DNA of 64,000 bases. It comes from Fonsecaea monophora. Taxonomy: Eukaryota > Ascomycota > Eurotiomycetes > Chaetothyriales > Herpotrichiellaceae. A program made the translations under genes and the position numbers. Shown one piece after another: positions 22,591-33,733 of this stretch. Position 1 is the stretch's first letter. Every line of letters starts with the position of its first letter. Location of the stretch: NCBI RefSeq assembly GCF_001642475.1, contig NW_019173951.1, forward strand, positions 62,001-126,000. The letters run 5' to 3'. Under the pieces are notes generated by a model that saw nothing but the letters and a program-made list of their open reading frames with translations, searched no databases and was not told the DNA's origin.

Positions 22591-23334
22591 GAGGCTCTCG
22601 CATAGCCGTGTTTGGCAAGTGGCGTTTTCGGAGGAAGAATTGAAGACGAAGACTTAGTTAGATCTTGGGTCTGTCTAACCACACTCCCGTGAAAGATTTC
22701 ATGTCGCACCAACCCGATTGGTCTCAAAGTATGAGGTACAAAATGAAAGACGCGAGTGATTGATCATCTTGTCATCTCAGACGCTTATTGAGCCTGGTCG
22801 AGAAATGGGAAGCGATCAGCAACATTATTGTCCTGTCAAGGTGGGCGAGGACACCAACCGCAATTTTGGCCTGTGAGGCCTCGCTTGCCTCGCTTACTTC
22901 CTCGTTCCTTGGTCTATCTAGGATCGCAAGGTTTGTCGCATACGGGGTCGAATTCGATTGGCTGCATACGAGGTACTCTGTATAAGTGTACTCTGTACAA
23001 GCAACCTCATTCTGGACCCTTTCCTGTTTCCCCCTCGTGTTAAGATTTCCCTTCTCATAAGGCGTCCGATGTTATGACGGCGGATTCGAGGAGGTCCCGT
23101 TCTTCCCTGAAGAAAATCCGTTTTCAAGAAAATCAGGCGGGTTTAGAGGCGGCCTTATCTGACCAGCGGCAAGATGTCCACACGGTATGGGATGCTTGAC
23201 GATGGTACTCAGGTATGATCAGGCAGGTAAGCAGCTCACTCGGGTCTTTAAAGACGTATATTCTCTCCATCTGTTCTCTTCTCAATGCATCAAAGTACGC
23301 TCCGAGACCTGGTCTGCATTGATCAATCGCCACA
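22591..23334. other. Intergenic region
   Basis: Spacer between two co-oriented oxidase genes. No gene or clear regulatory element seen. Confidence 0.4.
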
Positions 23335-24693
23335 ATGGGAAGCGTTGACCGAGCTACAAGGCCCTATTCGGTGCTGATAGTAGGTGCCGGCATCGGCGGA
23401 CTGTCGGCGGCGATTGGATTGTCACGCAAGGGCCTGGAGGTCACCGTCCTCGAAGGGAAAGCAGAGTTGAACGAATTCGGTGCCAGCATCAGCATCGATT
23501 CTCACGCAGTCAGGGTCATCAAGGCCTACGGTTTAGAGGAGTACTTCAAACCCTGCGTCACGGAAAACAAATACATCGATCTCCGCGACGGCGCGGACCA
23601 TGAGCGGCTGGGTGCCGTCTTCCACAATCAAGGGAACCACAGTGGTGTCCTCTGGGGGGCGCCGAAATGGAGTATCCACCGCGCGGATTACCAGCAGCTC
23701 CTCGCCAAAGGCGCCCAGGGGTATGGCACTAAGATCTTGTTCGATGCTGAAGTCATCCGTGTCGACGTGGACACGAACACAGTGTACCTTAAGGACGGCC
23801 GTGCCCTCTCGGCCGACCTCATCGTGGGAGCTGATGGCCTACGCTCTGCAGTCCGGGGCTCCATCCCTGCCATCGCCTCGGTCGAGCTGATCCCCTCGGG
23901 CGAAAAGGCGTACCGGTGCACCGTCGACAAGGACGCCATGGAGTCGAACCCGAATCTTGCGTGGCTGTTGACGCAGGGCACGAGCCAAATCTGGTTCATG
24001 CCGGGGAAATACATCCTGTCGTGGCCCCTGCCGCCGCACAGGCCGTACGACGTGGTCGTGTGCATCGGCGACGGCTGCAACGTCCCCTACGGCTACTGGG
24101 GCATCAAGGCCGATCCGGCGCAAGTCGCCGCCGAGTTTGGGGACGCCTGTCCCACCATCAAGGACCTGCTGGCCAACATCGGCCCGTGCGTACAGTGGCG
24201 CCTCGCCGAGCTCCCACCCCTGAGCACCTGCCGGAGCGACCGGGGTGGCACGGTCCTCCTCGGCGACGCCTGGCACGCGATGCTCCCGCACGCCGGCTCC
24301 GGCGGCTCCTGCGCCATCGAAGACGGCGCCGTCCTCGCCGAATGTGTCGGCTGGGCTTGGGAAACCGGCCGACCCATCGCCGACGCCACAAGGGCGTACG
24401 AAGCGCTCCGCAAACCGCGCGTCGAGCGCATTCAGGCGGCGAGTCACGACGGAGTGGGGTTTTTGAACGGCCACGACGCCGAAACCCGCAACGCGTTTCT
24501 GGCCAGACAGCTCGTGGTCGACGAGGCTGAGCTGGCGCGGCCCGAGGAGGAGAGGAGGGCGCAGTCTCGTCCGCCGGCGAACATGCATGCGCCGTTCCCG
24601 AGCCCGTCGTATCTACAGTGGTTGTATAGCTACGATGCTATCAAGGAGACGCAGGAGTATCTGGCTCGAGAAGAGGCATCCTCAGGACCGTGA
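23335..24693 (+). CDS. FAD-dependent monooxygenase, salicylate hydroxylase-like
   Basis: Intronless, 452 aa from ATG 23335. It is a class A flavoprotein monooxygenase. Motifs: Rossmann GXGXXG in VLIVGAGIGGLSAAIGLSRK (residues about 12-31) followed by the ribose-binding Glu in VTVLEG; the DG motif SADLIVGADGLRSAVRG near 160-177; and the GD motif VLLGDAWHAMLPHAGSGGSC near 306-325, which binds FAD. The family hydroxylates aromatic acids such as salicylate or 6-hydroxynicotinate using NAD(P)H and O2; zeaxanthin-epoxidase-like members also fall here. Strong GC bias at third codon positions produces long but meaningless antisense frames. The substrate is unknown. The upstream nitronate monooxygenase makes a shared role in nitro- or aromatic-compound turnover possible but unproven. 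Confidence 0.9.
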   Translation: MGSVDRATRPYSVLIVGAGIGGLSAAIGLSRKGLEVTVLEGKAELNEFGASISIDSHAVRVIKAYGLEEYFKPCVTENKYIDLRDGADHERLGAVFHNQGNHSGVLWGAPKWSIHRADYQQLLAKGAQGYGTKILFDAEVIRVDVDTNTVYLKDGRALSADLIVGADGLRSAVRGSIPAIASVELIPSGEKAYRCTVDKDAMESNPNLAWLLTQGTSQIWFMPGKYILSWPLPPHRPYDVVVCIGDGCNVPYGYWGIKADPAQVAAEFGDACPTIKDLLANIGPCVQWRLAELPPLSTCRSDRGGTVLLGDAWHAMLPHAGSGGSCAIEDGAVLAECVGWAWETGRPIADATRAYEALRKPRVERIQAASHDGVGFLNGHDAETRNAFLARQLVVDEAELARPEEERRAQSRPPANMHAPFPSPSYLQWLYSYDAIKETQEYLAREEASSGP

Positions 24694-25006
24694 GCAGATG
24701 TTTTGGTGGTTGTGGTGCCTTACTCGATACAGGATGCTCGCTCGATGGTACCGGATTGTTTAGGGGTAGCAATTTATCTGGTGACACACACACACACACG
24801 TGTAGGGGGAGAGTCAGCGTCGGCCTGGCTACCAGGTGGGGTACTTCCCAATCATTTATATATACATTATTTGCCAGATCAACGTCCTCCGGCTTTTTCA
24901 TAGCATGCATTCAACTTTTGACTAGTGTCCTACCTCGAGGATCTCTGTTGTAGTGCCAAATCTAGTCTGGGATCCGGGATGAAAAGACCTGGTTTTTCAG
25001 GGGCGA
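24694..25006. other. Convergent 3' intergenic region
   Basis: Holds the 3' UTRs of the FAD monooxygenase (+) and the STAND-like gene (-). Contains the (AC)n microsatellite listed separately. Confidence 0.5.
24784..24799. repeat. (AC)8 microsatellite
   Basis: Eight perfect AC units in the 3' region downstream of the FAD monooxygenase; likely neutral. Confidence 0.9.
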
Positions 25007-26811
25007 CTAGTCACGCATGCCCTGCACGGCAGTGTGCATCCTGACCCTGCCCTCGATCCTGTGTCCCAGCTCGTCCTTCCGCGTCTCGATGTCCCACTGA
25101 TCGCCGTTGACGACGGCGAGGATCTTGAGGTTACACCGCGCGACTTCGACCAGCTTCACGAGGAGCTTGAACAGCGACTTGCGGTGGTCGACGCCCTTGA
25201 CCAGGTCGCAACACCGGTCCGCCCGGTCCAGGATGATGTGCACCTGCTCCGACTCGCCGAAGAAGTCGATCGCGCGGAGCACGACCCGTTCGAATGTCGA
25301 CAGTTTCATGGTCTCGTGTTGGTGATGGTGGTGATGACGATGGTGGGAGTCTTTCCCCTCTGTGGCCTGGAGTTCGCGAAGATCGTTCAACGCGGCGCGT
25401 AATTCATCGCATTGGTCTTTGTTGCGCAGCAATATGCTCCTCTTGCTGAGTAGTTGTAACAGGACGACCGAGAAGGCGTGGCAGAGCGATTCGCCCCGGG
25501 GAGAAAAGACGTAGTACCCATAGATATGGTCGTTGTCTTTGTTAGTCAGATCGGTGATCATGGTCATGGCCACGGGAGAGGCCCAGCAGTGATCCACATA
25601 ACGTATGCTGCTGTCGTTGTGGCCTGATAGGATCAATAGGCACGGATGTGGGCAGTTACTCCAGTACTGGTAGTCGTTGCAGGCACGGAATGCCTCGAGC
25701 CGTTTGCCCTGCATCTGTTCAAAGTAGGGGGCATTGAGGTGGTCGTCATTGTACAAAGCTCGGCGATATTGCTCGAGTTGTTTGCGGTGGTTCTCGCTCG
25801 AGAAGCTGGAGAGGCCCAGATAGTGCTGGATCTCTGTGAGGGCATGATTGTCTTGTGCTTTCAACAGCTGATCTACTTGTTCCTCCAGCCCTGTGTTGTC
25901 GTTGTTAGCGGTCCAGCTTGAGCCTGCTGGAGTACTTACTCCGAATGGTTTCTTTCTGTTCCAGATTCAGTTGCTTGATGAGATGGATATTTTTGTCGAG
26001 TAGCTCATCGCATATGCGCCGTATCTCCTGTATTACCTTTTGTGTTTCCGCGACCTTGTCGTAAAGATGACTAGGCGAACCCAAGGCTGTGAGCCACCTG
26101 CGAAGCCCCTTGCGCTTGTAATACTGTGTTGCTTGAATGCAGAACTCGATGAATATCTCGTAGGCGGAGACGATTCGTCCTTGAAGCATTATGTCGAGCT
26201 CGTGGTTGTCGTTGTAGATGTGTTTGTACAGATTCAGTCCAGGTAGTCGATCGGTAATCTCAGCAATGGCTGATGCGAGTGACGCTTCCATCTCGTTTTT
26301 GCTCGCAGCAACCTGATACCTGTGTTAGCTCATCCTTGGAAGAGCCAAGTGGAGTAGCCTCACTGCGAAGAGAACGGAAATCGTCCCCATAGCGAACCCT
26401 CCATAAGGGGCAGCAAAGTCTTTCACAACATCCACGATGGGAGCAAAGTCTTTCATGAAGCTGCGGACCACGGATGCGGCATCCTGATACTTCCGTGTCC
26501 ACAGACCGCATCCCCTTTCGTGGCTGTCTTCGAAATCCTTCCTGGCTTCGACGGTCTTGTCCCAGAATGCATAAAAGTCTGTGACCGAGGAAATATCGGC
26601 GGCATCCTTCTCGGTCTGGGAGTATATCTTGCTCGTTGCAACCAGCTTCCTGAATCTGGTTTGCTCAATCTCTGAGGCTTTTATTGCCTTCCTAGGAAGA
26701 AGACGGGGTCGTGAGTCGAAAAGTGGTCATTCACCGAAACACCCATACTCACAGATCTTTCTCAGAGAAGCGCTTGCTGCTAGTAGAGGAAATCCGAGAT
26801 CGAGATGACAT
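25007..26811 (-). CDS. Short STAND/NACHT-like protein with DUF7708-type N-terminus
   Basis: Four exons, 26811-26753, 26691-26364, 26312-25940 and 25890-25007, all phase-consistent, give 547 aa. The N-terminal half (DFYAFWDKTVEARKDFEDSH, then SFMKDFAPIVDVVKDFAAPY with GGFAMG) resembles the DUF7708-type helical domain that precedes NACHT modules in fungal NLR-like proteins. The C-terminal half has a P-loop-NTPase-like order: CLLILSGHND in place of Walker A (no GxxGxGK), YGYYVFSPRG, and a Walker-B-like VHIILDRADRCCDLV. It stops soon afterwards with no ankyrin, TPR or WD repeats, and a His-rich insert interrupts it near residues 430-445. This could be a degenerate, non-ATP-binding or regulatory relative of fungal NLRs. 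It is head-to-head with an AAA+ ATPase gene. Confidence 0.65.
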
Positions 26812-27610
26812 CGCAACAGTAGGTCTTCACAACTCCATAGGTGATGATACACGAATCCTCCAAGCCAAGCGAGAGCAGATCTGGTGGAGGGCAAAGACGC
26901 ATGCTATTCCTATAGATTCGTTCTGTGGCCTGACAAAAGCCTGCCGAGCAGACGAAAGGGCCATTATGAATTGTCTCATATTTGAAGGCTGAGTCTCGGG
27001 CTGAATCAGGCGACTTTGCGGAGATGGGACGCGCTGGTCGAGTCCTGCAGACTAAGACCGACCGAGAGGTTGCTATACAATGCTGAGCATTTGTCTAGAG
27101 GAGCATGATGGTGACTGGTTGGTGACTTGGACCTTCGGTTAAGCAACTTTCTCGCGAAATTGAACTCGGCTCAGCCCCCATCACCTCCATCGCCTCCATC
27201 AGGCTACCCAACCGCTCCGCTCGACAAGTACCATCGCTGGTGTCGCTAGTCAGAGATCATGTAATAGCTCAAACGATACCCCTACCATTGAATCCAATCA
27301 ATGACCGAAGCATGCGAATTTTGCACTGCCCAGGCGCCCTTCCTCCTGCAGCACACCCATTCGGAAAGTCCTGACAAGCTCGAGCGGCTGAAAGAGCCAG
27401 CGTTTCGGCCCTTGGAGATCGTCCCGAGACGAGGCCGTCCGAAGGTCAATGTCTGTCCTAGACAAGGATGTAGAAAGAGGTGTGGATGTTCTCCGAGGCC
27501 GGTGCTTTGGTGGTAGGGCATTATTAAATATGCAGCACACAATCCCGGGTTTGGATGGACCGGCCATATGTTAACCTTCTAAGGCACAAATCCGTTGAAT
27601 CTCAAGAGGG
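26812..27610. other. Divergent intergenic region
   Basis: An 0.8-kb bidirectional promoter region between the STAND-like gene (-) and the AAA+ gene (+). Short frames here have no domain. No specific element identified. Confidence 0.45.
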
Positions 27611-30360
27611 ATGGCTGGGCCGACAACTTTGGAAGAAAAATTAACGGCCCTAGAGGCGAAATTCATCTCCCTAGAGAAGCGCTATTGCGAATTACAGGAG
27701 GAGACCGCTTTGTTACGCAAGTCATCAGCTGGCAAGACAGGTGCCAATGAGAATAACGAGGCATCTTCAAAGGTACCTCATTGCTCACGAAACATGGTAT
27801 TCCTGGTGATACTCACTTGGACAGACAACATTGGTGAATGGTGCCACCGACAAAGATGCAACCTCGAAGGATGCGGCGAGCAATACCGACACAAAACCAT
27901 CGCCAGAGGAGACAGCGACAATCCCCAAGTCGCGTGCGAGAATTGTCATCAACAGGACGGATCTGTCGACCCATGAGCGCAAAGACTTCCCTGCAGAAGA
28001 TCAGTCCACCACCCCCGACGAGTCTACCGACAACTCCCATGCATTCACCTTACGAAAAATTGTAGGAGACAGTGAAGATGATGAAGGAGAGATTGACATT
28101 GTCGATCCAAACCTGTGGGAACTATTGAAAGGACTTCTTAGCCACTATCCATATCATACATTCCGTGGTTCACCGAGCACGATCAATTCACCATACGAAG
28201 CCTTGATCCTCAACTGGGACAAGTTAGAGCAGGCTTCTAAAGAAGAGGGTGGAACCGATGCAGAGAAGCAAGCCCGATCGGATTTGAAACTTCTGCTTGA
28301 CACAATCACCAGCTCATCTGGTGACGCGAAGTTGGACAAGTATTTCAAAACTCGGGATTCCCACAGGCAGCAAAACTGCGTCACCTTCGACAATCTTTGG
28401 ACCGTCTTCTCTCCGGGTTCCCTTGTCTATGGCAGACCATTCCAAGGCCAAGATCAAGTCTTTATAGTCGAAGACAACTTTGGGGCATGGCCCTACTTCA
28501 GCGACTCTGCACGACGTGATCAGGCTATCTGGACCCTGCTGGCCTGGACCTACGACTGGAACGGGAACATGTTCAAAAGGAGCCTATTGAGGCTGGATTT
28601 TGAATATTTTGATGGCACCAAGCCAATAACCTCCTTGCCTTATTACCCTTTTGACCTCCACGAACAACAGGATACGGTGAGGCAGAATCTGATCAAACAG
28701 GGGGTCCAGTTCCGCAGCTTCTGCACTGCCACCCAAGGGTCCCGCTTGTTCGACTACAGAGGAGATGCCCTCCTTATCAAGAAAGGCTTCTCCGGAGTGC
28801 AGGCAGATGATGATACGGTAGGTACTTTCCCTGATGCGCAATGTTTAGGTTGCTCATGCCTTACTCAGGATGATGAACCCCGACCATATTTTGATGAAGA
28901 ACTCGAGTATTTAAGGCGAAGGCGAATTTCGCGGTTACAAAATCGCTCTCCACATCCTAAATCTGCACATGTGAGTCTCATTCTGCAGTCATCTGAGTAT
29001 TTCTCATTCTCCATTTCAGGTGAGCAGTCGAGTCATGGTGGACTTCGAATCATATTTCGTCTTCGGTCCATCGGTCGCTCGTGTGGGGTCCCTCTGGCCA
29101 GACAATACTAATCCTCAGTGTAATTGCAACGACTGCCGAGAGAACGACCTGTTGAATGAGGCCTTCAGAACTAAGTACGATGAGGAAGCATATCAAAGGG
29201 GTAAGTGGGTGGACGAGCAGTATATGCTTTGCCCCCCTCGCGTGCTCGGATACGTTTTAGGAGACAAGCAATGGGCTCAGCTGCAGGTGTCCCTTCTCGC
29301 GAAGATCCCGGACAAGGACCCTGACGATGCCTGGTCTACAAGACTCAAGCTCGCCGACGACGGGAAAACCAAACAGATGATTCTCGACCTGGTGGACGGC
29401 CACGGCAGAAGCGACTCATCAGATTACAACCGCCTCGAAGTAGACGACATCATCGCCAGAAAGGGGAAAGGTTTGGTAATTCTCCTTTATGGTAAGCCAG
29501 GCCGAGCGTATCCGTGCGCATGACAGATACTGACATTTCATAGGACCGCCAGGGGTAGGTAAGACTTCCACCGCCGAGACTGTGGCACTTGCTGCAAGGA
29601 AGCCTCTGTTCGCCATCAGCGTTGCAGATGTGGGTACAAAAGCAAAGAATGTCGAGGCAAATCTGAAGAAGATTTTCGACTTGGCTACCTCGTGGCAATC
29701 TATTCTTCTCATGTAAGCCTCTACATTCAACTCAGCATATATCAAGAGATTGACCTGATCTGTCCAGCGATGAGGCCGACGTGTTCTTGGAGAGTAGAGG
29801 ACAGGGAGTCGCGGCTAATACTGAAAGGAATGCGCTGGTCTCAGGTAAGCATATAAAGGCTAGAAGGAAATTGACTCGACTGACTGCTGTAGTTTTCCTT
29901 CGAGTGCTCGAGTACTATCAGGGTAAGTACCCTAGCCAGGAAGGAGACAAAACTAACCGAATCTGCAGGAATTCTAATGCTTACAACAAACCAAATTGCC
30001 AAATTCGACGTCGCCGTCCAGTCCCGCATCCACGTCGCGTTCAAGTACGTAAGCCTAAATGAAAATCAGACAATGGGGATCTTTGGGGGGTTCTTGCAAC
30101 CATTGGCCGATAAGGGTCTCGTCAAAAATTGGGATGACATTAAGGAGTGGTTGCTCGAGGATGTGGTCAAGATGGGCTTCGACGGTCGCCAGATACGAAA
30201 TATTGTGACCAGCGCGCTAGGTCTGGCTCGGGCTCAAGGCAAGAGTAGACTGGAAAAGAGTCATATCAAGCTGGTTCTCAACAATGTCAAGGACTTCAAG
30301 GACGAGTTCATCAAGCAGTTTGAGAAATACAAGACAGAGCAGGCGGGAGGAAGGGAATGA
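27611..30360 (+). CDS. AAA+ ATPase with N-terminal coiled coil and DUF7025-like domain
   Basis: Eight exons: 27611-27772, 27825-28817, 28869-28970, 29020-29491, 29544-29712, 29768-29844, 29893-29922, 29969-30360. All junctions are phase-consistent; 798 aa. The N-terminus is a short coiled coil (LTALEAKFISLEKRYCELQE). A large middle region follows, DUF7025-like in position (FDNLWTVFSPGSLVYGRPFQ, RDQAIWTLLAWTYDWNG). The AAA module has Walker A GPPGVGKT at 577-584, Walker B LLIDEADVFLE near 631-641, a sensor LMLTTNQI and an arginine-finger-like AVQSRIHVAFKY. This fungal family is abundant and usually of unknown function. The intron at 28818-28868 is 51 bp with no in-frame stop, so retention would add 17 residues. 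Confidence 0.85.
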
Positions 30361-30720
30361 GCCAACTGTGCAGTGTTGGAAGCAAAGGGAAAAGCCCGGG
30401 TGGGGTGATGAACGGGGCAGGTTGAATATACGAATATGATCCTTAGATCTAATGAATTGCGATGAGGATGCCCACTCGAGGTGGCATATTCTCTATATGT
30501 GAGGAGAGTTAGAATGACGAAGTCCGACGACGTGATTGAAGACGCCAAGGCTGGACGAGGCTGGACAAGGCCGCCAATCGCGCTAAAGCAGCAAGAGAAA
30601 CCGGGCCAAGAATCTTATGGCGGTTTCGGAGGAACTTCAACTCCAATGTCGACGTTGTGAATCTTCTAGACATCCATCAAAGACATCTCGACTCAGTCCC
30701 ATTTTTGAACTCGGTCCATC
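30361..30720. other. Intergenic region
   Basis: Spacer between the tandem AAA+ and AMP-binding-like genes. Nothing recognised. Confidence 0.4.
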
Positions 30721-32695
30721 ATGTCGGAAACTGGCCTAGCAGAGCGAATTGATAGCACCATCGCCGAGTTCTTTTCATCATGGAACATCTGGACGACCGT
30801 CCTTGCGCTCGGTCTCGCAGTATTCCTCATCTACCCGATTCTCACGGGTCGTGATCCAGATACTCACCCCTACTTGCTAGCAAGGCAGGCACAGGTCGCA
30901 CCCATTCGCCAATCAGGTGAGTCGGCCGTCTACCGCGCCATCGACATTCCCCATGGATATCCTCTCCGTGCTGGGCTGGGCGTCAAAGATCCAGGGACCC
31001 CAAAGTGGAGTTCCGGCCGACCTGGAGATCTGCGGGACATCTGGAGGGCGGCAGTCCGTGGCGCGGTCAATGAAGAGGGCAATCCAACGGGCCAGAGAGG
31101 CAAAGTTGTGACGCTCCTTGGCCTGGAAAAGGTCATCGACCATAATCTCGAGGATCTGACGCTGGGAATCAATGTCATCGGTCAATACGTGAAGCGGAAC
31201 AACGGCCAGTCTGTGGCAGTCTGCCTCTCCAACTCGGTCGAATTACTATCTTCTATTTTTGGTATGTTGGATAATTCCTGCAAGTCCTTTAGGTTCTTTG
31301 TCGAGTTTCTTACCGTCCACCAACAGCTGGTTCTTTCTATGGCTTCTCGACAATCCTTCTCCCATATGGACTTCCGCCTGACAAACTCAACTCGCTTCTC
31401 TCCAAGGTGTCAGCCGACCACTTGATCGCTGAAGCCGGGACATTGGACCTTGAATCCCTGTCTGCCGCCGCCAAAAGCATCAAGAACATCATCTGGGTTA
31501 CCCGAGCAGTCAACAAGCACATGGAATGGACAGAAGGTTCCCCCGAAGGCTTTGCGGTCAGCTCGTGGCAGGAACTTGTGCAGAAGAACCAGCGACCCTC
31601 CAACTCGGAGGTTTTGCCGCTGGACAAAGATTCTCAGGTGCCGCCTGTGTCAGTCTTCTGTCCGACAGCCAGTGGGGGGTTTGACTTGATCAAGTATACC
31701 TCCGAGGTGAGCTCCCCTCATGTGTCTTATCGTGGCCTTCTGCACTCTTGAACCACGCCTCATCTGCCAGCTGAACCTCTAGGTACTAATCAAGACGTCC
31801 TTTAGAACCTCATCTCTGGCACCGCTGGCCTTCTCGCCACACTGCCACGCGCTCAAAAGCTCGGTCCCAGCGACTCGTTGCTCCCTACCACACCTCTAAC
31901 TGACAGCTACACCCTTTGCTGGGTCTTTGCCGCCCTTTACTCGAATGCGACATTGTCTCTCAACTCCGTTTCTGGGGATAAAATCGACCTCACTCATGCC
32001 ACCTCGCAGACTTCTCCGACAGTTGTGCTCGCCTCCCCACCGACCGTGCAAGCATACTTGTCTCACCCGAGCACAACCCTTCCGGGCGGATTGTCGAAGT
32101 TCATGAGTACACGCACTTTGCAGCAGGGGAATCTACCCACAAAGCAGACTTCTACCTCCGATTCCCTCTCGCATCTCCGCGTTCTTCTGATCCCGCAATC
32201 AATCACCGCAGCGGCATCAACTCGTTTGTCGTCGTCGGCACTGCACAGTATTCGCACGCACTTGAAATGTCGAATCGGGTACGCCCTCACGAGTCCATTC
32301 GTCGCAGGAGCGATTGCACAGACCAACATCTTCGACTATCGCGACAAGGGCGATAAAGTGTGTTGCGTCGGCGCTCCGCTGAGTAGCGTGGAGGTCAATT
32401 TAACTGGAGAAGAGCCAGTTATGGGATCGCGAACTCCGCGTGGAGCAACCGTATGTCCGAGAGGGGCCTATTTCCCTTGTTTACTGCACACTGCGTTCCC
32501 TATGCTAAACCCCTTCCTTGTCTGCAATATATTATGTTCTCTCTTTTCATATCATCTCTGAAGCTTCCTTTACTGACCACTTGACTTATAACAATACAGG
32601 TAACGATCAAAGGACCTGCGGTGGTCGGTGGGAAGGTAACACTCGAGAACACCCATGTGCAAGTCGACGAGGATTATACACTGCTTCTGCTCTGA
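30721..32695 (+). CDS. Degenerate AMP-binding (ANL fold) protein with N-terminal membrane anchor
   Basis: Exons 30721-31261, 31327-31706, 31806-32450 and 32600-32695 join in frame to 553 aa. One membrane segment lies near the N-terminus (TVLALGLAVFLIYPILTG, about residues 26-43). Acyl-CoA synthetase-like blocks follow: QYVKRNNGQSVAVCLSNSVE, FYGFSTILLPYGLPPDKLNS, and IGYALTSPFVAGAIAQTNIF near the adenylate-binding region. The phosphate loop expected after the PTASGG-like stretch is replaced by YTSENLISGTAGLLATLP, and the C-terminal subdomain is missing: the chain ends at DEDYTLLLL. It resembles membrane-anchored acyl-CoA synthetase relatives of Pezizomycotina that may no longer adenylate. The last exon is the least certain part; other frames stay open to 32880. 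Confidence 0.65.
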
Positions 32696-33733
32696 GCCAG
32701 GCCAGACCCGCTACCATTCCTCTGTCACGCCCAGGAACGACATCTATCAACCAGGAGTCCTCCCACGTCAAGGAAACCCATTCAACAAATACGTTGGGTT
32801 ACATGGATTCAACCACTATCGCTACATGGTGTCAAGATCGTCAAGGAGGGGGGTGCATTCGCTGGGCTGAAGTGAGCTGAGTTGTGCGGAGCTGTAAACG
32901 GACCTGATCCGACCTTGGAGAGATACTATCGTTCAGCAGATACGAAATTACACATGTCGAAAAGTAAAAACGGCCAGATAATGATTGCTAGTGCGAAATG
33001 AAATGAGATGAAATGAAATGGATACGATCACGATCGGACAACAGAAGAACAGAGAAGTTGCACGTGCCCTGTGAAACTTGAATCGCTTTTACATTCAGTC
33101 CGCCCACTTTCACAGCAAGGTCATGCTCAGGCTCAAGCTCAAGGTCGACTTTTCAAAGCTCACGGATCTATTTTCTCATCATCTATCTAGCCACTGTCGC
33201 TCATCTGCTCCAGCTCCGGGTCCAGATCATATCCCGATCCAGAATCCTGTGTCTCTCGTTCTCCGTTTTTTCGTTTCGAGTTTGGATTCGGATTCGCGCT
33301 CCCCCAGCTCCAAGGCGGCTTCCATCCTCTGAGCAGATATCTGGTACCTCGCTGCTTTTGGCCCTTTTGACCTTGCTAGAGCTTTCGAGCTGTCGAAAAG
33401 AAGGGGAAAGGGGAAGGGGGGGGAAAAAGAAAAAGGAAATGTGCTCGATTCGTTTCTCTGTTTCTCTCCGGGACTTTTTCTTTGTGAGATTTGAAGCCTT
33501 TTTTCTCTCATTTTTTTTGGCGGGTTTGTTTGTTTTGGGCGGAAATGTGCCGCTTGCAATCTACTCGTGACTCCGTGTGTGGTGTGTATCGTCGAGAAAA
33601 GCGCCACGAGAATGGTGTTTGGGAGGATAAGATGGCCTTTCGCTCCAGATGAGCCTCATTGAGACGAACGTCGAGATGTGCTTGATCCACGAAAACAATG
33701 GACCACATAACCAGCGAGGTCGACGTCAAATTC
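32696..33733. other. Convergent 3' intergenic region, 1 kb
   Basis: Lies between the AMP-binding-like gene (+) and the BTB gene (-). Contains short ATGAA-type repeats near 32996-33020 and a purine-rich tract at 33399-33442, which falls in the probable 3' UTR of the BTB gene. No gene seen. Confidence 0.45.
33399..33442. repeat. Purine-rich tract
   Basis: Nearly pure A/G on the + strand (runs of G4-G8 separated by A runs), pyrimidine-rich on the minus strand where the adjoining BTB gene is transcribed. Low-complexity; could be triplex- or G-quadruplex-prone. Confidence 0.6.

Noticed and set aside
23839..24588. 249-codon minus-strand frame, with others antisense to the FAD monooxygenase
   Set aside because: Product of strong GC bias at third codon positions of the sense gene; Arg/Ala/Gly-rich with no domain.
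32655..32880. Longer C-terminus for the AMP-binding-like gene in another frame
   Set aside because: It would need an additional intron for which no good donor/acceptor pair is visible; TGA at 32693 is the simplest end.
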